From positions 1 through 10,370 of the forward strand of contig JAJYBA010000044.1 in the NCBI GenBank assembly GCA_021779235.1: a stretch of DNA of 10,370 nucleotides, given 5' to 3'. Shown piece by piece: positions 1 through 6,506 of the stretch. Position 1 is the first letter of the stretch, and every line of letters begins with the position of its first letter. The notes beneath the pieces were generated by a model, which searched no databases, was not told where the DNA came from, and saw only the letters and a list, made by a program, of their open reading frames with translations. Position numbers and translations under genes: made by a program. The DNA comes from Bacillota bacterium (GTDB taxonomy: Bacteria; Bacillota; Clostridia; Clostridiales; Clostridiaceae).

Positions 1-1059
1 TCTAATGTCTTCCATAAGTTTGTTGTAGAAGTACAGATTATGAAGCACACAAAGCCTCATGGCTAACATTTCTTTTGCCTTGAATAGGTGTCTTATGTAT
101 GCTCTAGTATAATGTTTACAAGTAGGACACTCACAACCTTCATCAATAGGTGCACCATCTAGTTCAAATTTAGCATTCATTATATTTATTTTACCATCTT
201 TTGTAAATACATGTCCATGCCTTCCATTTCTTGCTGGCAATACACAATCAAAAAAGTCTACTCCTCTTGATACAGCTTCTAAAATATTACTTGGAAGACC
301 TACTCCCATAAGATATATTGGTTTATCCTCTGGCAAGTGTGGAACAACTGCATCAATGGTTCTATACATTTCTTCATGAGTCTCGCCCACTGCCAGACCA
401 CCTATAGCATAGCCATCAAGATCCATTTCACTAATTGTTTTAGCATGCTCTATTCTAATATCCTCATAAGTTCCACCTTGATTTATGCCAAATAACATTT
501 GTTTGTTATTTACTGTATCAGAAAGAGAATTTAATCTATCCATTTCAGCCTTACATCGTTCTAACCATCTTGTAGTTCTTGCTACTGAATCAACTACATA
601 TTCTCTGGTTGATGGGTTTGGTATACATTCATCGAAGGCCATTGCAATAGTAGATCCTAAATTGCTTTGTATTTGCATACTTTCTTCTGGACCCATAAAT
701 ATTTTCTTACCATCAATATGTGAATTAAAGTAAACTCCTTCTTCTTTAATCTTTCTCATAGAGGAAAGAGAAAATACTTGAAACCCACCTGAATCAGTTA
801 GGATAGGTCTATCCCAATTCATAAATTTATGTAACCCACCCATTTGTCTTACAACCTTATCTGTCGGCCTTAAGTGCAAATGATAGGTATTAGATAATTC
901 AACTTGACAGTTGATTTCTTTTAAATCCATGGAGGAAACGGCACCCTTAATAACTGCTAGGGTCCCTACATTCATAAATACAGGCGTTTGAATGGTGCCA
1001 TGAGGCGTTGTAAATTCACCACGTCTTACTTTACCACTTTTCTTAAGTAATTTATACAT
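1..1059 (-). CDS. tgt: Queuine/preQ1 tRNA-guanine transglycosylase, partial (3' end beyond left edge)
   Basis: Exchanges the guanine at position 34 of GUN-anticodon tRNAs for the queuosine precursor preQ1 in the cytoplasm. I translated the minus strand by hand from the ATG at 1057-1059: 353 residues are readable without a stop and the frame leaves the window at base 1, so a short C-terminal piece is missing. The active-site segment TDSGGFQVF carries Asp89, the usual catalytic base; DCVLPARNGRHG carries the nucleophile Asp at about 271. GGLAVGE is at about 220-226. The zinc site CECPTC (Cys309, 311, 314) with His340 in VLHN is complete. A ribosome binding site AGAAGGG lies 6 bases upstream. 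The gene starts 33 bases after queA ends and is last in the readable part of ruvA-ruvB-queA-tgt. Identity is certain from the motifs and the neighbour queA, which acts next in the same pathway. Confidence 0.97.
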   Translation of the reverse strand, partial: MYKLLKKSGKVRRGEFTTPHGTIQTPVFMNVGTLAVIKGAVSSMDLKEINCQVELSNTYHLHLRPTDKVVRQMGGLHKFMNWDRPILTDSGGFQVFSLSSMRKIKEEGVYFNSHIDGKKIFMGPEESMQIQSNLGSTIAMAFDECIPNPSTREYVVDSVARTTRWLERCKAEMDRLNSLSDTVNNKQMLFGINQGGTYEDIRIEHAKTISEMDLDGYAIGGLAVGETHEEMYRTIDAVVPHLPEDKPIYLMGVGLPSNILEAVSRGVDFFDCVLPARNGRHGHVFTKDGKINIMNAKFELDGAPIDEGCECPTCKHYTRAYIRHLFKAKEMLAMRLCVLHNLYFYNKLMEDIR

Positions 1060-1092
1060 ATTTACCCTTCTTTCTATACTCTTATTTCTTTA

Positions 1093-2118
1093 CTAATATA
1101 AAAACATTGCGTCTCCAAAACTGAAGAATCTATATTTTTCTTTTACCGCTGTCTCATATGCACCCATAACTAACTCTTGACCTGCAAATGCGCTAACTAG
1201 CATTATTAGTGTGGATTCTGGTAAATGAAAGTTGGTTATTAATGCATTAACAATTTTAAATTTATACCCTGGATAGATAAAAATATCTGTCCAACCGGAT
1301 TTTTCACATACTTTGCCATTTTCATCTGCTATACTTTCTAAGGTTCTGTTAGAAGTAGTCCCTACAGCAATTACTCTGCCACCCTTTTCTTTTGCTTCAT
1401 TTATTATCCTTGCAGTTTCATCACTTAGCATATAATACTCTGAATGCATTTCATGTTCTTCCACAGCTTCAGCTTTTACAGGCCTAAAAGTTCCTAACCC
1501 TACATGTAGTGTCACGAAGGCAAGGTGTACACCCTTAGCTTTAATTTGCTGTAGTAAGTCTTCTGTAAAATGAAGTCCAGCTGTAGGGGCTGCTGCTGAT
1601 CCTACTTCTCTTGAAAATACGGTCTGATACCGTTCTTTATCTTCTAATTTTTCTGTTATATATGGTGGTAGGGGCATTTCTCCTAATTTATCTAAGACCT
1701 CTTCAAAGATTCCTTCAAATTCAAACCTAACTATTCTACTTCCACCCTCAGAAATACTTGTAACCTCTGCCTTTAGCTCTCCATTACCAAAAACAAATCT
1801 AGTTCCAATCTTTGCTCTTTTCCCAGGCTTAACTAAGGTTTCCCATTGGTACTTATCTATTCTCTTAAGAAGAAGGAATTCCATTTTACCTCCTGAACCT
1901 TCTTTAACACCTAGAAGTCTTGCAGGCAAAACTCTAGTGTCATTTAGTACTAAGCAATCTCCTGGGTTTAAATAATCAATTATATTTTTGAACTGCTTGT
2001 GCTCTATTTCTTTACTCATTTTATTAACTACCATAAGCCTTGACTCATCTCTTTTTTCAAGTGGATGCTGTGCAATAAGCTCCTCTGGTAAGTCAAAATA
2101 AAAATCCTTTACTTTCAA
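1093..2118 (-). CDS. queA: S-adenosylmethionine:tRNA ribosyltransferase-isomerase
   Basis: Transfers and isomerises the ribosyl group of S-adenosylmethionine onto preQ1 already in tRNA, giving epoxyqueuosine; it acts after Tgt. The 341 residues are full length for the family. Family segments are seen in order: DESRLMVV (24-31), LNDTRVLPARLLG (58-70), GEMPLPPYI (146-154), SREVGSAAAPTAGLHFT (169-185), HVGLGTFRPV (205-214), GTTSNRTLES (253-262) and the C-terminal ITNFHLPESTLIMLVSAFAG (294-313). The start is TTG, not ATG. It is kept because AAGGGTG lies about 7 bases upstream and the N-terminus MKVKDFYFDLPEELIAQHP matches the family start, while the next ATG falls inside the conserved region. It follows ruvB after 31 bases and precedes tgt, so it is probably part of one operon. 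The stop is TAG. Confidence 0.98.
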   Translation of the reverse strand: MKVKDFYFDLPEELIAQHPLEKRDESRLMVVNKMSKEIEHKQFKNIIDYLNPGDCLVLNDTRVLPARLLGVKEGSGGKMEFLLLKRIDKYQWETLVKPGKRAKIGTRFVFGNGELKAEVTSISEGGSRIVRFEFEGIFEEVLDKLGEMPLPPYITEKLEDKERYQTVFSREVGSAAAPTAGLHFTEDLLQQIKAKGVHLAFVTLHVGLGTFRPVKAEAVEEHEMHSEYYMLSDETARIINEAKEKGGRVIAVGTTSNRTLESIADENGKVCEKSGWTDIFIYPGYKFKIVNALITNFHLPESTLIMLVSAFAGQELVMGAYETAVKEKYRFFSFGDAMFLY

Positions 2119-2149
2119 AAAACTACACCCTTTCTTATGTAAAAATCAT

Positions 2150-3217
2150 TTAGACCTCATTGTCTTCATCATCAAATACTGTAAATTGTTTTAGATTTTC
2201 ATCTCTATTGGATTTTTTTATAGGTCTATGTAAATGTTTATAGGCCTTTTCAGAAGCTATTCTTCCCCTTGGAGTTCTTATTATAAATCCCTTTTGGATT
2301 AAATAAGGCTCATAGACATCCTCTAAAGTTCCTAGTTCTTCTCCTACAAAATAAGATAAAGTCTCTATACCTACTGGTCCACCTTTAAAATTATCTATAA
2401 TTGCCTCAAGCATTTTATTGTCAATTCTATCGAAGCCTTCACTATCTATTTCAAGAAGTTCTGCTGCTGATTTTGCTAAGTTAAAATCTATAATTCCATT
2501 TCCCTTAACATCACAATAATCTCTAACCCTCTTAAGCAAGCGATTAGCGATTCTTGGAGTACCTCTTGAACGCTTTGCAATTTCCACTGCTGCTTCTTCC
2601 GTTATTTCTACCTTTAAAATAGAGGAGGAACGAATTATTATTTCTTTCAACTCATCTTCAGTATAATATTCCATGGCACTTAACACACCAAATCGATCAC
2701 GAAGAGGTGCTGTTAATAATCCAATTCTAGTTGTAGCACCAATAAGTGTAAACTTGGGTAAATCCAATCTGATGGATTTTGCTGAAGCTCCTTTTCCAAT
2801 TACGATATCTAAAGCATAATCCTCCATAGCAGGATATAAAATTTCCTCTACAGCTCTATTAAGCCTATGTATTTCGTCAATAAAAAGCACATCATAATCG
2901 CTCAAACTAGTTAAAATAGATGCCAAATCCCCCGCTCTTTCAATTGCAGGTCCAGAGGTTACTTTTAAGTTTCCCTTCATTTCCTTTGCAATAATATTAG
3001 CAAGCGTTGTCTTACCAAGGCCAGGAGGTCCATATAAAAGCACATGATCAAGAGCTTCTTCTCTATTTTGAGCTGCTTTAATAAATATATCCAATTTTTC
3101 TTTCACCTTTGATTGACCGATATACTCTCTAAGCTTTTGGGGTCTTAGGGAATATTCTGCATCCATGTCTTCTTCAATGATAGAAGAAGTAATAATTCTT
3201 TCCTCAATATCATCCAT
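2150..3217 (-). CDS. ruvB: Holliday junction branch-migration DNA helicase, ATPase subunit
   Basis: The hexameric AAA+ motor that, bound to RuvA, drives branch migration of Holliday junctions in recombination and repair. With the start used here it is 355 residues. Walker A GPPGLGKT is at 63-70, Walker B FIDEIH at 112-117, sensor 1 GATTR at 160-164, and the arginine-finger segment PLRDRFG at 171-177. The C-terminal winged helix includes GGPVGIETLSYFVGEE and RTPRGRIAS. The frame stays open to a TTG at 3256, overlapping the end of ruvA, but that start has no ribosome binding site. The ATG at 3215-3217 has AAGGTGGGAG at 3224-3233, 6 bases upstream, and gives the family-like N-terminus MDDIEERI. 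The gap from the ruvA stop is then 14 bases, which suggests coupled expression of the two subunits. Confidence 0.98.
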   Translation of the reverse strand: MDDIEERIITSSIIEEDMDAEYSLRPQKLREYIGQSKVKEKLDIFIKAAQNREEALDHVLLYGPPGLGKTTLANIIAKEMKGNLKVTSGPAIERAGDLASILTSLSDYDVLFIDEIHRLNRAVEEILYPAMEDYALDIVIGKGASAKSIRLDLPKFTLIGATTRIGLLTAPLRDRFGVLSAMEYYTEDELKEIIIRSSSILKVEITEEAAVEIAKRSRGTPRIANRLLKRVRDYCDVKGNGIIDFNLAKSAAELLEIDSEGFDRIDNKMLEAIIDNFKGGPVGIETLSYFVGEELGTLEDVYEPYLIQKGFIIRTPRGRIASEKAYKHLHRPIKKSNRDENLKQFTVFDDEDNEV

Positions 3218-3231
3218 AGTATACTCCCACC

Positions 3232-3831
3232 TTAGTTCATTAAATATTTTAAACAATCTTTAATCATATTTTCAAGTGATTGTTCTTTATTTATAGCTTT
3301 TAAAGCCTTTTCCGCTTCCTTTTCAGAATATCCAAGTGAAAGAAGGGCTCCTAAAACTTCTATAAGTTTTCTATCCTCTACTAAATCACTACCTGAGAGC
3401 TGTGATAAATTATTAACTGCAGACTGCTCAAGATGGATTTTTTCTCTGAGCTCTAGAATTATTCTTTGAGCAATTTTCTTGCCTATACCTGGTGCCCGCA
3501 CAATAGTTTTTTCATCTCCAGATACAATAGCATATTTTAAATTTGAAACACTGCAAATAGAGAGTAGTGATAAGGCCGCTTTAGCCCCAACTCCGTTTAT
3601 ACTAATTACAAGACTGAACATCTCTATCTCATCCTTTGTTAGAAAACCATATAGCCCAATAAAATCTTCTCTAACAATTTGTTTTATATATAATAACACA
3701 CTTTCGTTAGTTTTAGGCATTTTTGCCATAGTACTTCCGGAGGTATATATTTTGTAACCCATACCATTATTATCTACTACAATGTAATCTTTATTAATAC
3801 CTATAAAAATTCCTTTTATATATTCGTACAT
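3232..3831 (-). CDS. ruvA: Holliday junction branch-migration protein, DNA-binding subunit
   Basis: RuvA binds the four-way junction as a tetramer and loads the RuvB rings. The 199 residues match the usual length. An N-terminal OB-fold covers about 1-62 (MYEYIKGIF...NGMGYKIY...REDFIGLYGF). Two helix-hairpin-helix motifs follow: INGVGAKAAL at 78-87 and APGIGKKIAQRI at 113-124. After a linker rich in Ser, Asn and Leu (about 136-150), the RuvB-contacting domain III (about 152-199) contains EVLGALLSLGYSEKEAEKAL. A perfect AGGAGG lies 7 bases before the ATG at 3829-3831. It is the first gene of the ruvA-ruvB-queA-tgt run. A terminator behind the upstream bofC-like gene means ruvA should have its own promoter in the 3832-4090 leader, but I could not fix that promoter with confidence. 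Confidence 0.98.
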   Translation of the reverse strand: MYEYIKGIFIGINKDYIVVDNNGMGYKIYTSGSTMAKMPKTNESVLLYIKQIVREDFIGLYGFLTKDEIEMFSLVISINGVGAKAALSLLSICSVSNLKYAIVSGDEKTIVRAPGIGKKIAQRIILELREKIHLEQSAVNNLSQLSGSDLVEDRKLIEVLGALLSLGYSEKEAEKALKAINKEQSLENMIKDCLKYLMN

Positions 3832-4085
3832 AATATTTCCTCCTTGTTGTTCTCTAGTGGAGATAGCAATTATTAACTGTTCTCCTCACATTTTCAGGGC
3901 GACTATATAATACTTTACCACCTAAACGCTATTAATTCAATAATTAAGGCATATATTAATCGAAATGTCTAACTTTTAGCAATTTTATATTAGGTTACTA
4001 TAGTTCAAAAATTCACCTGAGCTATGCTATACCAACATCTTCAGCCTAATAAATTGATGATTTTCCAGAAGTTATCCAAACAAGT
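3832..4085. other. Leader and non-coding gap upstream of ruvA
   Basis: No supportable gene was found on either strand. Near ruvA there is an imperfect hairpin, GGAGA at 3859-3863 pairing with TCTCC at 3881-3885. On the minus strand TTGAAT (3935-3940) stands 17 bases from TAAAGT (3912-3917), a weak promoter-like pair overlapping the alternative AT-rich element TATTAT; this is the best I can offer for a ruvA promoter. No GAAC-N4-GTTC type LexA box is visible, although ruvAB is SOS-controlled in many Firmicutes. Confidence 0.5.
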
Positions 4086-4120
4086 CAAAAAACCTTAAGA
4101 AATATATTCTTCTTAAGGTT
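4086..4120 (-). terminator. Intrinsic terminator of the bofC-like gene
   Basis: AACCTTAAGAA (4091-4101) and TTCTTAAGGTT (4110-4120) form a perfect 11-base-pair stem with an 8-base loop. Read on the minus strand, the stem ends in GGTTTTTTG, a classical U-tract. It lies 34 bases after the stop at 4154. The other side is also T-rich (4132-4140), so it may work in both directions. Confidence 0.88.
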
Positions 4121-4153
4121 TGAATGCATATTTTTTTATTTAACATCAATTTG

Positions 4154-4912
4154 TTAAGACTTTAATAAACCCCTAGCATAATCAAAAGCCTCTCCAGCAC
4201 TTTCGAATTCCCATTTTTCATAATTATCATTAACATCAATGTCTTGGCTAGATTTTCCACCTTTAATTAACTTATCCACTAAGCCATCTTTTTCTTTCAG
4301 TTCATCTATTTTGATATATTGTAATTCACCCTTATCTTGTGCTTCAAAGTCATATTGTTGTTCTTTACCATTTACTTCATATATATTAGAATTAAATAGT
4401 TTATGGGCTATTATGTTTCCGTTTTTATCTGTCTTATAAATAGTTACCATATCATCGTATATCCCTAAAAAGTACCTATTAGCTTTATAACTATACCTAT
4501 CACTATTATTAATAAAAACTATTTCATCAGTGCTCATATTTTCTACTGTGTAGCCTTGATTTTTAAAATACTCATTAAGTTCTGCTACCGTTTTCCTGTT
4601 TAGTTCAGTAGATCCATTAAAATGCTTTTCTAATACCATATTTCTTACTTCTTTATCTTTATATTTAATCTTAAAAACAAATTTTGTGTCCTCAGCTACC
4701 TTAGCCAAATTAGTAGTCACTGATGTTTGCCTTAAATTATTCTTTTCATTATCAATAATTCCTTTTGCAGTGAGTCTTAAATATGGTAATGTATCGCAAG
4801 CTTCAAGCTTTAAATCATTTTTATTTATATAATAAGCAAGAGAATAGCTGGTACCAAAGAAAACAATCAAGAGTATTGTTAACAATAAATATAAAATTTT
4901 TCTATTTTTCAT
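4154..4912 (-). CDS. BofC-like secreted or membrane-anchored protein
   Basis: A 252-residue protein exported by an N-terminal hydrophobic segment (about 6-26, ILYLLLTILLIVFFG then TSYSLA), which is either an uncleaved anchor or a signal peptide cut after SLA. The middle (about 60-130) is charged and not recognised by me. The C-terminal half has the segment SYKANRYFLGIYDDMVTIY (141-159) and a terminal region with WEFESAGEAFDYARGLL. From memory this resembles the BofC C-terminal domain, which in B. subtilis acts between the forespore membranes to restrain the protease SpoIVB. Position supports this, since B. subtilis bofC is immediately upstream of ruvA. The protein is longer than B. subtilis BofC, so I give no symbol. 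An in-frame TTG at 4963 would add 17 residues, but AAGGAG at 4920-4925, 7 bases before the ATG at 4912, decides for the shorter form. It has its own terminator before ruvA. Confidence 0.7.
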   Translation of the reverse strand: MKNRKILYLLLTILLIVFFGTSYSLAYYINKNDLKLEACDTLPYLRLTAKGIIDNEKNNLRQTSVTTNLAKVAEDTKFVFKIKYKDKEVRNMVLEKHFNGSTELNRKTVAELNEYFKNQGYTVENMSTDEIVFINNSDRYSYKANRYFLGIYDDMVTIYKTDKNGNIIAHKLFNSNIYEVNGKEQQYDFEAQDKGELQYIKIDELKEKDGLVDKLIKGGKSSQDIDVNDNYEKWEFESAGEAFDYARGLLKS

Positions 4913-4919
4913 ATTACCA

Positions 4920-4925
4920 CTCCTT
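4920..4925 (-). promoter_or_regulatory. Ribosome binding site deciding the bofC-like start
   Basis: AAGGAG on the minus strand, 7 bases before the ATG at 4910-4912. It sits inside the possible longer reading frame that begins with TTG at 4963, and so argues against that longer start. Confidence 0.85.
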
Positions 4926-5020
4926 ATTTGGAATTGTGTCCATCTAGAGAGGTATTTATTCAATATATATAAAAATATATCATAGATGCTTTAATCCATT
5001 CCTATAGCAAATGTACAAGA

Positions 5021-5063
5021 AAATAACTGTCATTATTGAACACTTCAATCATGACAGTTATTT
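5021..5063 (-). terminator. Long hairpin terminator of the 96-residue protein gene
   Basis: AAATAACTGTCAT (5021-5033) pairs perfectly with ATGACAGTTATTT (5051-5063), 13 base pairs. After one T/C mismatch there is an inner stem, ATTGAA (5035-5040) with TTCAAT (5044-5049), around a CAC loop. On the minus strand the stem runs into TTATTTTCTTG, and it begins 38 bases after the stop at 5102. The plus strand also ends in a T-run (TTATTTTTT), so it could act in both directions. Confidence 0.85.
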
Positions 5064-5101
5064 TTTATTATTCTATAATTTGTAGTGCATAAAGGTGATA
5101 T

Positions 5102-5392
5102 TTAAGCCATATATTGCTGCAATTCAACTTTAGTTTCATTCTCCAGATTTCCTATAGTTTCCGCTAAAACCCTACATATTAGTTCTAAGTGCCCACCTTT
5201 AAAATCCAGTCTTTTAGAAGTTAGAATGCAAATTTCCCATTGTAATGTTTCTAATAAAAACATATTATATATGTCTATAGGAACATTTTTCTTCACATAT
5301 TCAAGTCTTTTAAGTGGTTCATCGTCATACAACTCATAAGCTTTTGTAACAACATGTTTGTATTCTTTATAAATTGTTTCTTCAAAAGACAT
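5102..5392 (-). CDS. Hypothetical small cytoplasmic protein, 96 residues
   Basis: I do not recognise this family. It is a real gene by its context: an ATG at 5390-5392 with GAAGGTG 5 bases upstream (preceded by GGGG), a clean stop, and a strong terminator just downstream. The protein is rich in Glu, Lys, Leu and Tyr and has the pattern of an all-helical soluble domain: MSFEETIYKEYKHVVTKAYE, then LKRLEYVKKN, FLLETLQWEIC and LICRVLAETIGNLENETKVE. There is no signal peptide, membrane segment or metal-binding motif; the two Cys residues (about 55 and 73) are far apart. It is divergent from aat with a 198-base intergenic region, so it is a single-gene transcript. No function is proposed. Confidence 0.8.
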   Translation of the reverse strand: MSFEETIYKEYKHVVTKAYELYDDEPLKRLEYVKKNVPIDIYNMFLLETLQWEICILTSKRLDFKGGHLELICRVLAETIGNLENETKVELQQYMA

Positions 5393-5532
5393 AATATCAC
5401 CTTCCCCTAATAGTATTTATGTTGCGAATCCTAATATTATTACATTAATTTAATTTACTTTAAGATCTTTATTTAACATATATTTTTAGTTTTATAGCAC
5501 ATACATACCTTTACTAGAATTTGAAGTAGGTA

Positions 5533-5561
5533 TTGTGTTATACTTTTAGAACTATTAAAAT
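5533..5561 (+). promoter_or_regulatory. Possible sigma-A promoter of aat
   Basis: TTGTGT (5533-5538) and TAAAAT (5556-5561) are 17 bases apart. The -10 box matches TATAAT at 5 of 6 bases, the -35 box only at 3 of 6. It would start transcription near 5568, about 20 bases before the aat start. Another TATACT (5539-5544) lies inside the spacer, but no -35 box is properly spaced for it. Confidence 0.4.
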
Positions 5562-5590
5562 ATTAATAAGTGTCTTGAAAGGAGTGCATT

Positions 5591-6259
5591 ATGCCAATTT
5601 ATAGATTATCAGATGATTTAGTATTTCCTCATCCATCTCTTTCAGAGGAAGATGGGCTTTTAGCTATAGAAGGTGACCTATCAACCCAGAGATTATTGCT
5701 TGCATATTCTAATGGAATATTTCCGTGGTTTTCAGATGACGAACCTATACTTTGGTGGTCACCTGATCCAAGATTTGTTCTTTATCCAAAGGATATTAGA
5801 ATTTCTCACTCAATGAAAAAATCACTAAAAAAAAATACATATAGAATTTCCTTTGATACTTGTTTCAGAGATGTTATATCTTATTGCTCTAATATTAGAA
5901 AAGAAACAGGTACATGGATTACAAGTGAAATGATTGAAGCTTACTGCAAACTTCATGAACTTGGTTTTGCTCATTCTGTTGAGTCCTGGTTTGAAGATAA
6001 ATTGGTAGGTGGGTTATATGGTATCAGTATTGGAAAATGTTTTTTTGGTGAATCAATGTTTTCAACTATGGACAATGCTTCAAAGACAGCCTTTATTACT
6101 CTAAGCAAAGTATTAGAAGAAAAGGGGTTCCTTATGATTGACTGTCAGGTTTATACATCTCATCTGGAAAGTTTAGGAGCAGTTAATGTTTCCAGAGATA
6201 ATTTTTTAGAACTCCTGGAAAAAGGAATTTCAATGCATCCTTTAAAATTAACATTGTAG
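5591..6259 (+). CDS. aat: Leucyl/phenylalanyl-tRNA-protein transferase
   Basis: Transfers Leu or Phe from aminoacyl-tRNA to the N-terminus of proteins that begin with Lys or Arg, making them substrates for the ClpS-ClpA(P) type N-degron pathway. The 222 residues match the family's usual length. Family segments in order: GDLSTQRLLLAYSNGIFPWF (28-47), WWSPDPRFVL (55-64), TGTWIT (106-111), HSVESW (128-133), GGLYGISIG (140-148), FFGESMFS (151-158) and DCQ (184-186). Glu154 in GESMF and Gln186 in DCQ correspond to the two residues proposed as catalytic in the E. coli enzyme. The start is secure, with AAAGGAG at 5578-5584 and 6 bases before the ATG. It stands alone: its left neighbour is divergent and its right neighbour has its own promoter. 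I see no clear terminator after it. Aat is best known from proteobacteria, so its partners in this organism are worth checking. Confidence 0.96.
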   Translation: MPIYRLSDDLVFPHPSLSEEDGLLAIEGDLSTQRLLLAYSNGIFPWFSDDEPILWWSPDPRFVLYPKDIRISHSMKKSLKKNTYRISFDTCFRDVISYCSNIRKETGTWITSEMIEAYCKLHELGFAHSVESWFEDKLVGGLYGISIGKCFFGESMFSTMDNASKTAFITLSKVLEEKGFLMIDCQVYTSHLESLGAVNVSRDNFLELLEKGISMHPLKLTL

Positions 6260-6351
6260 TTCCAAAATCTTTAGATCACTTATAGATATTATTTCATCAT
6301 TTTTTAACAAAAATGTAGTCTCCTCGGAAAATTAATATTCATGTGAATTAT

Positions 6352-6429
6352 AATAGAAGTATTTCGTTAGTATTTTCCATTTTATAGAAAAAAACTCCAT
6401 AAATCCGTAAATTATTCAATACTTCTATT
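6352..6429. repeat. 12-base inverted repeat upstream of the chemoreceptor-binding protein gene
   Basis: AATAGAAGTATT (6352-6363) and its exact reverse complement AATACTTCTATT (6418-6429) are separated by 54 bases. The right arm ends on the first two bases of the -35 box at 6428, and the left arm overlaps a TATAAT (6349-6354). It could be a pair of operator half-sites or sites for looping, but in such AT-rich DNA it may also be chance. Confidence 0.5.
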
Positions 6430-6456
6430 GACCTTTTCATTATTTTGTCTAATAAT
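6428..6456 (+). promoter_or_regulatory. Sigma-A-type promoter of the chemoreceptor-binding protein gene
   Basis: TTGACC (6428-6433), a 17-base spacer, and AATAAT (6451-6456). Each box matches the consensus at 5 of 6 bases. Transcription would start near 6463, leaving a leader of about 44 bases with the ribosome binding site at 6495-6500. No sigma-D-like motility promoter is visible here. Confidence 0.65.
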
Positions 6457-6494
6457 GTATATATACAATTGTTTTGAAACGACTTTTTACAATT

Positions 6495-6500
6495 AGGAGG
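6495..6500 (+). promoter_or_regulatory. Ribosome binding site deciding the fusion-gene start
   Basis: A perfect AGGAGG, 6 bases before the ATG at 6507. It lies inside the frame opened by the TTG at 6474 and so argues for the later start (MLNWKK). Confidence 0.92.
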
Positions 6501-6506
6501 ATTAGA

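Noticed and set aside
3218..3256. Longer ruvB start at a TTG overlapping the end of ruvA
   Set aside because: No ribosome binding site precedes it, while the ATG at 3217 has AAGGTGGGAG at the right distance and gives the normal RuvB N-terminus.
3841..3900. SOS (LexA) operator before ruvA
   Set aside because: GAACA and GAACAACA fragments occur, but neither has the partner half-site GTTC at 4 bases.
3985..4083. Minus-strand stretch that reads like a degraded coding sequence (fragments such as LDNFWKIINLLG and CWYSIAQVNF separated by stops)
   Set aside because: Too short and interrupted by stops; I cannot match it to any protein family, so calling it a pseudogene would be a guess.
4024..4098. 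24-codon plus-strand open frame running into the terminator
   Set aside because: No ribosome binding site, no recognisable sequence, and it ends inside the terminator stem of the opposite gene.
4913..4963. Longer start (TTG) of the bofC-like protein
   Set aside because: The added residues are polar and would bury the export signal, and a good ribosome binding site lies inside the extension, just before the ATG at 4912.
6260..6506. c-di-GMP (GEMM) riboswitch or sigma-D motility promoter before the receptor gene
   Set aside because: None of the conserved riboswitch core or TAAA/GCCGATAA-type boxes could be found; an ordinary sigma-A-like promoter explains the region.
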